NCBI RefSeq assembly: GCF_018417475.1
Contig: NZ_CP054856.1
Span: 310,001 to 374,000 of the forward strand
Source of the DNA: Novosphingobium decolorationis
GTDB lineage: Bacteria > Pseudomonadota > Alphaproteobacteria > Sphingomonadales > Sphingomonadaceae
Length of the DNA: 64,000 bases
Direction of reading: 5' to 3'
Shown: positions 8,376 to 16,593 of the stretch, in pieces
Layout of the letters: each line of letters opens with the position of its first letter
Numbering within the stretch: position 1 is the stretch's first letter
The notes under the pieces: model-generated
Told to the model about the DNA's origin: nothing
Database searches by the model: none
What the model saw: only the letters and a program-made list of their open reading frames with translations
Position numbers and translations under genes: made by a program

Positions 8376-10694
8376 CTACAGCCGGGCGAGGACCTCGTTG
8401 CGGATCTGATCGACAAGGGAGGGATCGGCTTGAAGCCGGTCCCTTTCTTCGTCGAGGATGGCCAGAAACGCCTCGCGCCGGATCGTGTCGATCTCGCTGC
8501 GGCCCAGCGCATGGTCTCTGGGAAGCGCCGAAGCGATGAGGTCGATCATGCGCTCTGCACCGTGAAGCCTTCCCCACAGATAGTCGTTCTCGCGATAGGC
8601 GCGGCTGAAGAAGGCACCGAATGTGTAGAACTCGGTCCCGCGCAAGGGCGAGGGCGAACCTTCGGGCCGGATCGCGGTGCAGTCCTCGGGCGAGATGCGA
8701 TCGACCTGCACCGGGTCGAATTCGTTCAGACCTTCGCCGCGCAGCATGGGCAGGGTCGCGGCGTCGTAGAAGGGAAAGCCCAGGTACGCGAGAAGCATGC
8801 GCCGCCGCAGCGCGCGCGGCATTCGTGAGAGCGCCTCGGCCAGGATGGCGTCCACCTTTTCATCGATGTCGTGGAGCGACCAGCACCGTCCCAGATCGGC
8901 CAGGACCGCCTCGGGATCGGCGAGGATCTGCGCAGCCTTCTGCTCAAAGTCGCTATCCTGCGCAGTGCGGTTGCCCGCCTCCTGGTAGCGATTGAGCGCG
9001 CTGTAGATGGCCTCGCGGGCCTGGTCGCGGTCCACCTCGCGCACGCCCTCGTCCTGTGCACTTTCCTGCGTGACGCGCCGCGCCAGAAAACGCAGGCGGC
9101 GGGTGCGGTAGGCAAGGTCGAACTTGCGGAAGAACGCGATCAGGCGTGGCGAATTGCCATCGCGCAGGGCTTCGCGCCGGTCGAGCCCGGTTTCGGCAAG
9201 ATAGCGTGCAAGGTGCTTGGCCACGCGCCGGAGCGTAACGTGCTCGGCACCGGGCGCACTTTCGACGATGCGCTCGGCCATCTTCTCGAGGACGCCGGTC
9301 AGCTTGACCTGCGCGTAGCTGTGGTAGGCAAATCCCGATTGCTCCTGCGCGGCCTTGTGCGCCTTGCTGCGCCAGCTTGCGAGGCGTGCCGGGGTGGGGC
9401 GGTCGAGGAAGAGGGTGTGCCCGAACAGGCGCTCGACCGTCTCCTCGATCTCGGGGCGCAGGGCCTCGATGATTTCACGCAGCATCGCCGTCTCGCGCGA
9501 ATCGAGCTGGATCGCCTCCAGGTTGTCGCGGATGGGCTGCTCGCGCGGGATCGAGGACAGCGAACCGAAGATCACGGGGAAGAAGCCGGGCGGCGTGTTC
9601 TCGCGCCGTGCCGCTTCGCCGAAGGCATCGGGGGTGGGCTCGATATAGACAACCCGGCGATCCACTTCGCGCGCAGCCGGGCGCGTGCGCAGGACGCTCA
9701 TGGCATCGCGGAAGGGGGCGTTGACGAGCACCGAGCCATCAATCAGCGCGACATTGGCGAGATCGCCGCGGCGGGTGTGCTCTGGCATGATCCGGGCCAG
9801 GAAGGTCTCGCGCTCCTCCCATTCGATCTCGCGCTCACGAGCGAGCTCATCGATTTCGGCAAGCTGAAGAGGGGGGAAGGCGCCCGGGAAGCTGGAGGTG
9901 GCCCTTGCCGCGAAAACGAGTTCGGGAATGGGCGCCAGGGGCATGCCGCGATGCACCGGCGTACGGGCGTGAAAGTCGATGGTGAGGCGATGCTCGCTCT
10001 CCAGGACGAGCGGGGGCGAATGCAGCTTGAGCGCTTCGAGGTGGCCCTTGAAGTCGGTCGCCGTCACGAACAGGTCGAGCGGGTGGCCGCTCGGCAGGAG
10101 CGGAGCGCCGCCCGGCGCGCGCGCCATGGCTTCCAATGCCGAGGCGAGCGTATTGGAGAGCCCTTCGCCCGAGAACGGCGCCTCGAACCAGCGCGAGCGG
10201 ATCAGGCGCGAGAGCTTCTCGCGCACCTCGGTGCGGGTTTCGGGCGCGACGCTGGAGGCGATGGCGCCGTCTGGGCGCTTCAGGAGGAAGGCGACGAGCG
10301 GCTGTGCCCAGAACTTGGTGGCGGCCGAAAGCGGGCGGGCATCGGGGTGGAGCAGGCGGTCGATGTCCGCGCATTCCAGCCACAGGTTGGTCAGCGGTTC
10401 GAGCGACTGGCCCGAATGGATTGCCTGGGCAAGGAACACGCTGTTGATGCCACCTGCGCTTGCCCCGGCGATCACGTCGGCCATGACCCGCAATTTGAGG
10501 CCGCTGGCATCCTCGATCTGTTCGAGCAACCGGCGGTAGACCGCGCCTGTGCCCAGATCGGCCGGATCGTCCGACCAGAATGAACGGCTTGCCCGCAAGG
10601 CATGCCAAAGCTCCTTGGTAACCCCGTGCATGTAGACGGCGAGGCTGACCCCTCCATAGCAAACGAGCGCAATTCGCAGTTCTTTCTGGCGCAT
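8376..10694 (-). CDS. Large patatin-like lipase (DUF3376-type)
   Basis: A 772-residue protein whose first 340 residues are a patatin phospholipase domain: the glycine-rich oxyanion loop (CYGGVSLAVYM, from residue 12), the nucleophile elbow GASAG with Ser79, and the catalytic Asp in IDGSVLVNAPF at about residue 325. The rest, mostly helical and charged, resembles the DUF3376 C-terminal half of a family of long 'patatin-related' proteins known in actinobacteria and some proteobacteria. There is no signal peptide, so it probably acts in the cytoplasm or at the inner membrane. Substrate unknown; phospholipid or acyl ester hydrolysis is the family expectation. It diverges from radA with 71 bases between them. 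Confidence 0.8.
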   Translation of the reverse strand: MRQKELRIALVCYGGVSLAVYMHGVTKELWHALRASRSFWSDDPADLGTGAVYRRLLEQIEDASGLKLRVMADVIAGASAGGINSVFLAQAIHSGQSLEPLTNLWLECADIDRLLHPDARPLSAATKFWAQPLVAFLLKRPDGAIASSVAPETRTEVREKLSRLIRSRWFEAPFSGEGLSNTLASALEAMARAPGGAPLLPSGHPLDLFVTATDFKGHLEALKLHSPPLVLESEHRLTIDFHARTPVHRGMPLAPIPELVFAARATSSFPGAFPPLQLAEIDELAREREIEWEERETFLARIMPEHTRRGDLANVALIDGSVLVNAPFRDAMSVLRTRPAAREVDRRVVYIEPTPDAFGEAARRENTPPGFFPVIFGSLSSIPREQPIRDNLEAIQLDSRETAMLREIIEALRPEIEETVERLFGHTLFLDRPTPARLASWRSKAHKAAQEQSGFAYHSYAQVKLTGVLEKMAERIVESAPGAEHVTLRRVAKHLARYLAETGLDRREALRDGNSPRLIAFFRKFDLAYRTRRLRFLARRVTQESAQDEGVREVDRDQAREAIYSALNRYQEAGNRTAQDSDFEQKAAQILADPEAVLADLGRCWSLHDIDEKVDAILAEALSRMPRALRRRMLLAYLGFPFYDAATLPMLRGEGLNEFDPVQVDRISPEDCTAIRPEGSPSPLRGTEFYTFGAFFSRAYRENDYLWGRLHGAERMIDLIASALPRDHALGRSEIDTIRREAFLAILDEERDRLQADPSLVDQIRNEVLARL

Positions 10695-10765
10695 GGGCTT
10701 AGGGTGGACCTGATAGGTGGGAAAGGCAATTGCGTTCTTGCTCCGTTCCGGTTACGCCCGGAGCC

Positions 10766-12151
10766 ATGGCAAAGCCCAAACGTAGATACGCCTGCCAGGC
10801 TTGTGGCGCCGTCGCGACACGTTGGCAGGGACAATGCGCCGACTGCGGCGAATGGAACACCCTGGTCGAGGAGGCGCCGCAGACGGTCTTCTCCTCCAAG
10901 CACGACCTGTCCTCGGGTGGGCGGCCGATCGTGTTCACTCCGCTCGACGCGCCGGGCGAACTTCCGGTGCGCCGCGCCAGTGGTCTTGCCGAGTTCGACC
11001 GTGCGCTGGGCGGAGGGCTTGTCCCGGGCTCGGCGATCCTGATGGGGGGCGATCCGGGCATCGGCAAGTCGACCTTGCTGCTCCAGGTCTCGGCGCACAT
11101 TGCAACTTCGGGCGGCAGCGCGGTCTATGTCAGCGGCGAGGAAGCGGCAGGTCAGGTGCGCCTGCGTGCCGAGCGTCTGGGGCTCTCCAAGGCGCCGATC
11201 CTCATGGCCTCAGCGACATCCGTACGCGATATCCTGACGACGCTGGGCAACATGGACACGCCCTCGCTGCTCGTCATCGATTCGATCCAGACCATGCATT
11301 CCGACCAGATCGAGGGTGCGCCGGGGACGGTCAGCCAGGTGCGTGGCTGCGCGTTCGAGTTGATCCGCTACGCCAAGGAAAACGGGGTGACGCTGATCCT
11401 TGTTGGGCACGTCACCAAGGACGGCAACATCGCGGGCCCGCGCGTGCTTGAGCACATGGTCGATGTGGTGATGAGCTTCGAGGGCGAGCGCAGCCACCAG
11501 TACCGCATCTTGCGCAGCCTCAAGAACCGCTTTGGGCCGGTCGACGAGATCGGCGTCTTCGCAATGGAAGGTGCAGGGCTTGCCGAGGTCGGCAACCCTT
11601 CCATGCTGTTCCTGTCCGGCCGGGAAGAGCCGATGGCGGGCAGCGCGGTCTTCCCTGCGATGGAGGGCACACGGCCGGTCCTGATCGAGATCCAGGCGCT
11701 CATCGTGCGGCTCCAGAGCGGGGCGACGCCGCGCCGCGCCGTCGTGGGCTGGGACAACGGCCGCATGGCCATGCTGCTGGCGGTACTGGAAGCGCGCTGC
11801 GGGCTCAATTTCTCCAGTGCGGAAGTCTATCTCAACGTTGCAGGCGGCTACCGGCTATCGGATCCGGCCGCCGATCTGGCTGTGGCCGCTGCCCTTGTCT
11901 CCGCGCTTGGCGACAAGCCGCTGTCGAGCAACGCGGTGTGGTTCGGCGAGGTCTCGCTCGCCGGAGAGATCCGCCCCGTGGCCCATTCAGCGATCCGACA
12001 GCGCGAATCGGCGAAGCTGGGATTTGCCAAGGCCTTCGGCCCGTCCTCGGCGGCCGAGCAGGATTCGGGCGGAGAGGGTGGGAAGGGGCTGACCTTCACC
12101 GGACTTGGCATGTTACCCAATCTCGTTGACCGCATCCTGAGCGATGCCTAG
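10766..12151 (+). CDS. radA: DNA repair protein RadA
   Basis: The 461-residue RadA/Sms is a RecA-like hexameric helicase that extends recombination intermediates by branch migration. Domains in order: a four-Cys zinc finger (CQACG ... CADCGEW, residues 10-35), a RecA core with Walker A GGDPGIGKST, the RadA-specific KNRFG motif (LKNRFGPVDE), and a C-terminal Lon-protease-like domain starting at about residue 290. The ATG at 10766 directly precedes the zinc finger. It is followed after 12 bases by cvpA and probably shares its transcript. Confidence 0.96.
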   Translation: MAKPKRRYACQACGAVATRWQGQCADCGEWNTLVEEAPQTVFSSKHDLSSGGRPIVFTPLDAPGELPVRRASGLAEFDRALGGGLVPGSAILMGGDPGIGKSTLLLQVSAHIATSGGSAVYVSGEEAAGQVRLRAERLGLSKAPILMASATSVRDILTTLGNMDTPSLLVIDSIQTMHSDQIEGAPGTVSQVRGCAFELIRYAKENGVTLILVGHVTKDGNIAGPRVLEHMVDVVMSFEGERSHQYRILRSLKNRFGPVDEIGVFAMEGAGLAEVGNPSMLFLSGREEPMAGSAVFPAMEGTRPVLIEIQALIVRLQSGATPRRAVVGWDNGRMAMLLAVLEARCGLNFSSAEVYLNVAGGYRLSDPAADLAVAAALVSALGDKPLSSNAVWFGEVSLAGEIRPVAHSAIRQRESAKLGFAKAFGPSSAAEQDSGGEGGKGLTFTGLGMLPNLVDRILSDA

Positions 12152-12163
12152 GACACTGATCCC

Positions 12164-12682
12164 ATGACTGGTTTCGACATGGCCGCCCTGCTTTTCGTTG
12201 CCCTGGGCGCGGCGACGGGCTTCGTGCGCGGCTTTGTCCAGGAAGTCCTGGCCCTCTCGGCGTGGATCTTCGCGATATTCGCGATCCGCATGCTGCACAC
12301 GCCTCTCACCTATCAGCTTGAAGGCTATCTTGGTGACAGTTCAAGCGTGAGCATCCTGGCCTTCGCCCTGCTGCTTCTGGTGCCCTACATCGTGGTCAAG
12401 ATGGTGGCGAAGTGGGCCGGCTCGCAGAGCCGCAAGTCGGTGCTGGGCCCCATCGACCGGGTCCTCGGCCTCGGTTTCGGGGCGATGAAGGGCATCATCA
12501 TCATCGTCCTGGCCTTCTCGGTCCTGATGCTGGGCTATGACACCGTCTGGGGTGTCGCCGGCCGTCCCGATTGGGTGACACAGTCGCGCACCTACCCGTT
12601 CATCAACGCCAGCAGCGAAGCGATGGTGCAGATGATCTCGGAGCGCCGCACGGCCATGCTGAACGAAGGGGAGGGTGCCTGA
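12164..12682 (+). CDS. cvpA: CvpA family inner-membrane protein
   Basis: A 172-residue protein with about four hydrophobic helices and the family signature in helix one (ALGAATGFVRGFVQEVL). The loop between helices three and four carries SRKSVLGPIDRVLGLGFGAMKG, typical of CvpA. Family members were first linked to colicin V production and affect envelope stress tolerance; the molecular role is not settled. It lies between radA and a NifU-like gene whose start codon overlaps its stop (TGATG), so translation is probably coupled. Confidence 0.85.
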   Translation: MTGFDMAALLFVALGAATGFVRGFVQEVLALSAWIFAIFAIRMLHTPLTYQLEGYLGDSSSVSILAFALLLLVPYIVVKMVAKWAGSQSRKSVLGPIDRVLGLGFGAMKGIIIIVLAFSVLMLGYDTVWGVAGRPDWVTQSRTYPFINASSEAMVQMISERRTAMLNEGEGA

Positions 12683-13107
12683 TGTCGGCAACAGTCCTCT
12701 ACACCCCCGATGTGCTCACACTTGCCATGGACCTGGCCGCCTATCCTTTGACAGGCGACCTGCCGCATGTGGCTGAGGCCCGTTCCCCAACCTGCGGAAG
12801 CCAGCTCAGGCTTGGTCTCGACAGCGGCCCGGATGACCGCATTGTCCGTGTCGGCATATCCGCGCAGGCCTGCGCCATCGGCCAGGCTGCGGCCGCGATC
12901 TTTGCCAAGGGGGCGCAAGGACAGAGCGCGCCCGAGCTGGCCCAGGCCCGCGGCGAGATCCGAAGCTGGCTTTCGGGCGAGGGGCCGATGCCCGGATGGC
13001 CCGGCTTTGAGACGCTCGCGGCCGTTCCGGATTACCCGGGGCGACACGGCGCGGTGCTGCTCGCCTGGGATGCGGCGCAAGAGGCCCTTTCCTCTCTCGC
13101 CGAGTAA
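12682..13107 (+). CDS. NifU/IscU-like iron-sulfur scaffold homologue lacking the third cysteine
   Basis: A 141-residue protein of the NifU N-terminal fold. Two cluster ligands are in place: Cys38 in SPTCGSQL and Cys64 in SAQACAIGQAAA. The third ligand, normally in an RH-x-C-type segment before the last helix, is replaced: the sequence reads PGRHGAVLLAWDAA with no Cys downstream. It may hold a cluster with another ligand, act in transfer, or have lost scaffold function. The ATG overlaps the cvpA stop as TGATG. There are no other Fe-S genes nearby. Fold assignment is reasonably secure; function is not. Confidence 0.75.
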   Translation: MSATVLYTPDVLTLAMDLAAYPLTGDLPHVAEARSPTCGSQLRLGLDSGPDDRIVRVGISAQACAIGQAAAAIFAKGAQGQSAPELAQARGEIRSWLSGEGPMPGWPGFETLAAVPDYPGRHGAVLLAWDAAQEALSSLAE

Positions 13108-13167
13108 CGCTACCCTCCTTCCGGAGAGAGGCCTGAGAACAGGCTCTTGGGGGGAGAGGTCCGGTTC

Positions 13168-14799
13168 ATGGCAGGGACGCATCTGCACGCAGCAGACACA
13201 CAGCCAAGCGCTTCCGATATTCGGCTGGTGATTGCCGCATCGTCGATGGGGACGGTGTTCGAATGGTATGATTTCTTCATCTACGGCACGCTGGCTGCGA
13301 TCATCGGGCAGACGTTCTTCCCCTCGGGTAATGAGACGCTGGAGACACTGCTCGTCTGGGCCGGCTTTGCGGTCGGCTTCGGGTTTCGACCGCTGGGCGC
13401 GATCCTGTTCGGCTTCCTGGGCGACAGGCTCGGTCGCAAGTACACGTTTCTCGTTACGGTGACCCTGATGGGCATCGCGACGGCCGGGGTCGGGCTCATC
13501 CCCTCGGCCGCCTCGATCGGACTTGCCGCGCCCGCCATCGTGCTGTGCCTGCGCGTGTTGCAGGGGCTGGCGCTTGGCGGCGAGTACGGCGGGGCGGCGA
13601 TCTACGTCTCGGAGCATTCACCCCCGGAGCGCCGTGGCTACTTCACCGGCTACATCCAGGCGAGCGTGGTGGGCGGGTTTGTTCTCAGCCTTGTCGTGGT
13701 GCTGGGCTGCAAGGCGCTCATGCCCGAGGCGCTGTGGCTGGAGTGGGGCTGGCGCGTGCCCTTCCTGCTCTCGATCGTGCTGCTGGGTATCTCCTTGTGG
13801 ATGCGCCTCAAGCTCTCGGAGAGCCCCGTCTTCCAGGCCATGCGCGCCGAAGGCGAGATCGCGGGCAATCCCTTCAAGGAGAGTTTCACCTATCCCGGCA
13901 ACCGCAAGCGCATCTTCATCGCGCTGTTCGGGATCGCGGCGGGACTGACCGTGATCTGGTATACCGCGATGTTTTCCGCGCTTGGCTTTCTCAAAGGCGC
14001 CATGCGGGTCGAGAGCACCATGGCCGAGATCATCATCGGCGCGAGTGCGGCGCTGGGCATGGCCTTCTTCGTCATTTTCGGCGCGCTGTCCGACCGGATC
14101 GGGCGCAAGAAGCCGATTGTCTGGGGATATGCGCTGACGCTGGTGCTGCTGTTCCCGGCCTTCTGGATCATGGGCCAGAGTGCCAATCCCGATCTCGTCA
14201 GGACCAACATGGCGGTCCCCGTGCAGGTCGAGGGCGCGGGATGCCGCTACAGTCCGTTTGCCGAGGAGCAGGCCACCCCCTGCGCGAGCCTTCTGGGCGA
14301 TCTCACCGAGCTGGGTGTAACCTATACGGTGGTCCCCGGCGACGCGCTGAAACTTCGCATCGGGGAGCGCGGCATCACCCTCGATGCGCAACCGACGGCT
14401 GCGGCACCCGAACGCAAGGCGCGCCTGAAAGGCTGGCTGGAAGACGCGGGCTACAGTTTCGAGACGGTCCGGCCGGGCGCCTGGGACGCCTTTCGGATCG
14501 GGGCCATGCTGCTTCTCCTCATGGCGCTTTCCGGGGCGACCTACGGGCCGGTCGCGGCCCTTCTGGCCGAGATGTTTCCGCCCCAGATCCGCTACAGCTC
14601 GATGTCCATCCCCTATCATATCGGGACAGGCTATTTCGGAGGTTTCCTGCCGCTCATTTCCAGCTACATGGTCGCCAGCAGCGGGAATCCGTATCAGGGT
14701 CTGTGGTATACTTGGATCGTGGTCGCGTTTGCGCTGCTGATTTCCCTTTGGGGCCTGCGTAGCGGGCCTCCGCGCGACTTTGGACACGATGCACCCTGA
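13168..14799 (+). CDS. MHS-family MFS transporter with a Cys-bearing extracytoplasmic insert
   Basis: A 543-residue secondary transporter of the metabolite:H+ symporter group: SSMGTVFEWYDFFIYG in helix one, the GDRLGRKYT loop 2-3 motif, RVLQGLALGGEYGGA in helix four and the second GALSDRIGRKKP motif. Typical members have about 430-450 residues. The excess is a hydrophilic segment of roughly 100 residues (about bases 14190-14485) between the late helices, containing two Cys. The same insert occurs in the transporter at 29372. The start was set at ATG 13168 behind AGAGG. Its last 11 bases overlap the alr start. Substrate unknown; small carboxylates or betaines are the family range. Confidence 0.85.
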   Translation: MAGTHLHAADTQPSASDIRLVIAASSMGTVFEWYDFFIYGTLAAIIGQTFFPSGNETLETLLVWAGFAVGFGFRPLGAILFGFLGDRLGRKYTFLVTVTLMGIATAGVGLIPSAASIGLAAPAIVLCLRVLQGLALGGEYGGAAIYVSEHSPPERRGYFTGYIQASVVGGFVLSLVVVLGCKALMPEALWLEWGWRVPFLLSIVLLGISLWMRLKLSESPVFQAMRAEGEIAGNPFKESFTYPGNRKRIFIALFGIAAGLTVIWYTAMFSALGFLKGAMRVESTMAEIIIGASAALGMAFFVIFGALSDRIGRKKPIVWGYALTLVLLFPAFWIMGQSANPDLVRTNMAVPVQVEGAGCRYSPFAEEQATPCASLLGDLTELGVTYTVVPGDALKLRIGERGITLDAQPTAAAPERKARLKGWLEDAGYSFETVRPGAWDAFRIGAMLLLLMALSGATYGPVAALLAEMFPPQIRYSSMSIPYHIGTGYFGGFLPLISSYMVASSGNPYQGLWYTWIVVAFALLISLWGLRSGPPRDFGHDAP

Positions 14800-15835
14800 A
14801 CGGCCCCAGGCGCCCCTGCGCCTCGATTTCGACGACGACGCCCTGATTGCAAACTGGAAGGCTCTTGACCGGCTCTCCGGCGCTGCGCGGGCGGGCGCAG
14901 CGGTAAAGGCGAACGCGTACGGTACCGGCGCGCGCCATGCCGTGCCGCTTCTGCTTGAGGCAGGGTGCCGCGATTTCTTCGTGGCGCACTGGGGCGAGGT
15001 GGCCGATGCGGTTCCGGCGGTTGATCCTGGCATGGTGTCGGTCCTTCACGGCCCGTTGACGCAGGCCGACGCCGCCTTCGCAAAAGCGTGCGGTGTGAAG
15101 CCCGTGATCAATTCCCTGGCCCAGGCACGGCGCTGGCTGGCTGCGGGTGGCGGTCGCTGCGATCTCATGGTCGACACCGGCATGAACCGTCTCGGCGTTG
15201 CCATGGACGAGCTGGGCGACCCGGCACTGGCGCAGCTCGATGTCGATGTCCTCCTCTCCCACCTTGTCGCCTCGGAAGAGGATACCCCGCTCAACGAGGT
15301 GCAGCGCTCGCGCTGGATGGAGGCGCGGGGCGCCCTCACGCATCGCCGTGCCAGCCTTGCCAACAGCGCCGGGATTGGCCTTGGCGAGGCCTATCATGGC
15401 GACCTGACCCGGCCGGGCCTGGGGCTGTACGGAGGGCTACCGCGCGCCGAAATGGCACCGCACTTGCGGCAGGTCGTGCGCCCGCAGGTGGCCGTGCTGC
15501 AGGTGCGGGACCTCGAAGCCGGGCAGAGCGTGGGCTACAACGCGACCTTTACCGCGCCGCGCGCCATGCGGGTGGGTGCGCTGGCTCTGGGCTACGCCGA
15601 TGGCTTCCTGCGCTGCTGGTCGGGCAAGGGCATGTTTCGCGACGGTGAGGGCGCGGCTTTGCCGGTCCTCGGGCGGGTCAGCATGGACCTGACGGTCGTC
15701 GATCTGGGCGCAGCACCCCATGTTCGGGAAGGCGACTGGCTGACGCTGGACTATTCGCTACCTGAGGCGTCCGAAGTCTCCGGCCTGACCCAGTATGAAT
15801 TGCTGACCTCACTAGGCCGTCGTTTCGGGCGTTGA
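14789..15835 (+). CDS. alr: Alanine racemase (PLP-dependent)
   Basis: A 348-residue enzyme that interconverts L- and D-alanine for peptidoglycan. The PLP lysine lies in AAVKANAYGTGA near residue 35. The barrel continues through MVDTGMNRLGV and the HGDLTRPGLGLYGG region. The C-terminal domain has the catalytic Tyr region (SVGYNATFTAPRAM), ALGYADGF and GRVSMDLTVVDLG. The ATG at 14789 lies inside the end of the upstream transporter, suggesting coupled translation and perhaps a shared role in D-alanine or amino-acid use. Whether the cell has a second alr cannot be seen. Confidence 0.93.
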   Translation: MHPERPQAPLRLDFDDDALIANWKALDRLSGAARAGAAVKANAYGTGARHAVPLLLEAGCRDFFVAHWGEVADAVPAVDPGMVSVLHGPLTQADAAFAKACGVKPVINSLAQARRWLAAGGGRCDLMVDTGMNRLGVAMDELGDPALAQLDVDVLLSHLVASEEDTPLNEVQRSRWMEARGALTHRRASLANSAGIGLGEAYHGDLTRPGLGLYGGLPRAEMAPHLRQVVRPQVAVLQVRDLEAGQSVGYNATFTAPRAMRVGALALGYADGFLRCWSGKGMFRDGEGAALPVLGRVSMDLTVVDLGAAPHVREGDWLTLDYSLPEASEVSGLTQYELLTSLGRRFGR

Positions 15836-15854
15836 AAGCGGTTAATTCCGTCTA

Positions 15855-15881
15855 TTGCTGCGCAGCAAATCCTGTTGCAAC
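15855..15881 (+). promoter_or_regulatory. Likely PhaR operator upstream of phaR
   Basis: A perfect 14-base palindrome TTGCTGCGCAGCAA (15855-15868) is followed after five bases by a second, GTTGCAAC (15874-15881). PhaR regulators are known to bind TGC-rich sequences and to repress their own gene, so autoregulation is the natural reading. A possible -35 (TTGCAA, 15875) overlaps the second palindrome, with TACGGT 18 bases on. Confidence 0.55.
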
Positions 15882-15931
15882 GCGACATATCCGGGTGGTA
15901 CGGTTCACTCATAGATAACTGAGGATTGCGC

Positions 15932-16492
15932 ATGGCTGACAAGGCATCCAAGGACGACGGCACGGTCATCATCAAGAAGTACGCGAACCGGCGTCTCTAC
16001 AACACCCGCTCATCAAGCTACATCACGCTTGACCATCTTGCGAAGATGACGCGCGAAGGTGTGGACTACAAGGTGCTCGACGCCAAGTCGGGGACCGACA
16101 TCACCCACACCATCCTGACCCAGATCATCATGGAAGAGGAATCGAACGGCGAGCAGATGCTGCCCGTCAACTTCCTGCGTGAGCTGATCGGGATGTACGG
16201 CAACTCGATGCAGTCACTGATCCCGCACTACCTGGAAGCCTCGATGGAGAATTTCCGGGCCAACCAGTCCAAGCTCGCCAAGACCTTCGAGGACAGCCTC
16301 GGCAACAACCCGCTGGCCAAGCTCGCCGAGCAGAACATGGCCATGTTCCGGGCCGCATCGGCCGCCTTCATGCCCGGTGCCGAAAAGCCCGAAACGCCCG
16401 CTCCCAAGTCGGAAGATGGGGACAAGGACCTCGCGGCGCTGCGTGATCAGATGGCCGAAATGCAGAAGAGGCTTGACGCGCTCGGCAAATAA
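15932..16492 (+). CDS. phaR: Polyhydroxyalkanoate synthesis repressor PhaR
   Basis: A 186-residue DNA-binding regulator that senses PHA granules. The N-terminal PHA accumulation regulator domain is clear (IIKKYANRRLYNTRSSSYITLDHLAKM, about residues 11-40), followed by the region TDITHTILTQIIMEEE and the PHB-type repeat with NFLRELIGMYG. The C-terminus is an alanine/proline-rich linker and a short helix. Start ATG 15932 with GAGGA six bases upstream. No phaC or phasin gene lies in the window, so its targets are elsewhere apart from its own promoter. Two terminators follow. Confidence 0.93.
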   Translation: MADKASKDDGTVIIKKYANRRLYNTRSSSYITLDHLAKMTREGVDYKVLDAKSGTDITHTILTQIIMEEESNGEQMLPVNFLRELIGMYGNSMQSLIPHYLEASMENFRANQSKLAKTFEDSLGNNPLAKLAEQNMAMFRAASAAFMPGAEKPETPAPKSEDGDKDLAALRDQMAEMQKRLDALGK

Positions 16493-16511
16493 GTATCTGC
16501 GCATGGGCATG

Positions 16512-16540
16512 GTGCCGGTGATTCCGGCACACTGATTTTT
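16512..16540 (+). terminator. First of two tandem terminators after phaR
   Basis: GTGCCGG (16512-16518) pairs with CCGGCAC (16524-16530) around TGATT and is followed by ACTGATTTTT. Confidence 0.7.
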
Positions 16541-16548
16541 CACGCAAG

Positions 16549-16569
16549 GGCGGCCATTCGGCCGCCTTT
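16549..16569 (+). terminator. Second terminator before proS
   Basis: GGCGGCC (16549-16555) pairs with GGCCGCC (16560-16566) around ATTC, followed by TTTAAT. It stacks with the previous hairpin and insulates proS from phaR. Confidence 0.65.
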
Positions 16570-16593
16570 AATGCAGATACAGAAAGATTGCCC

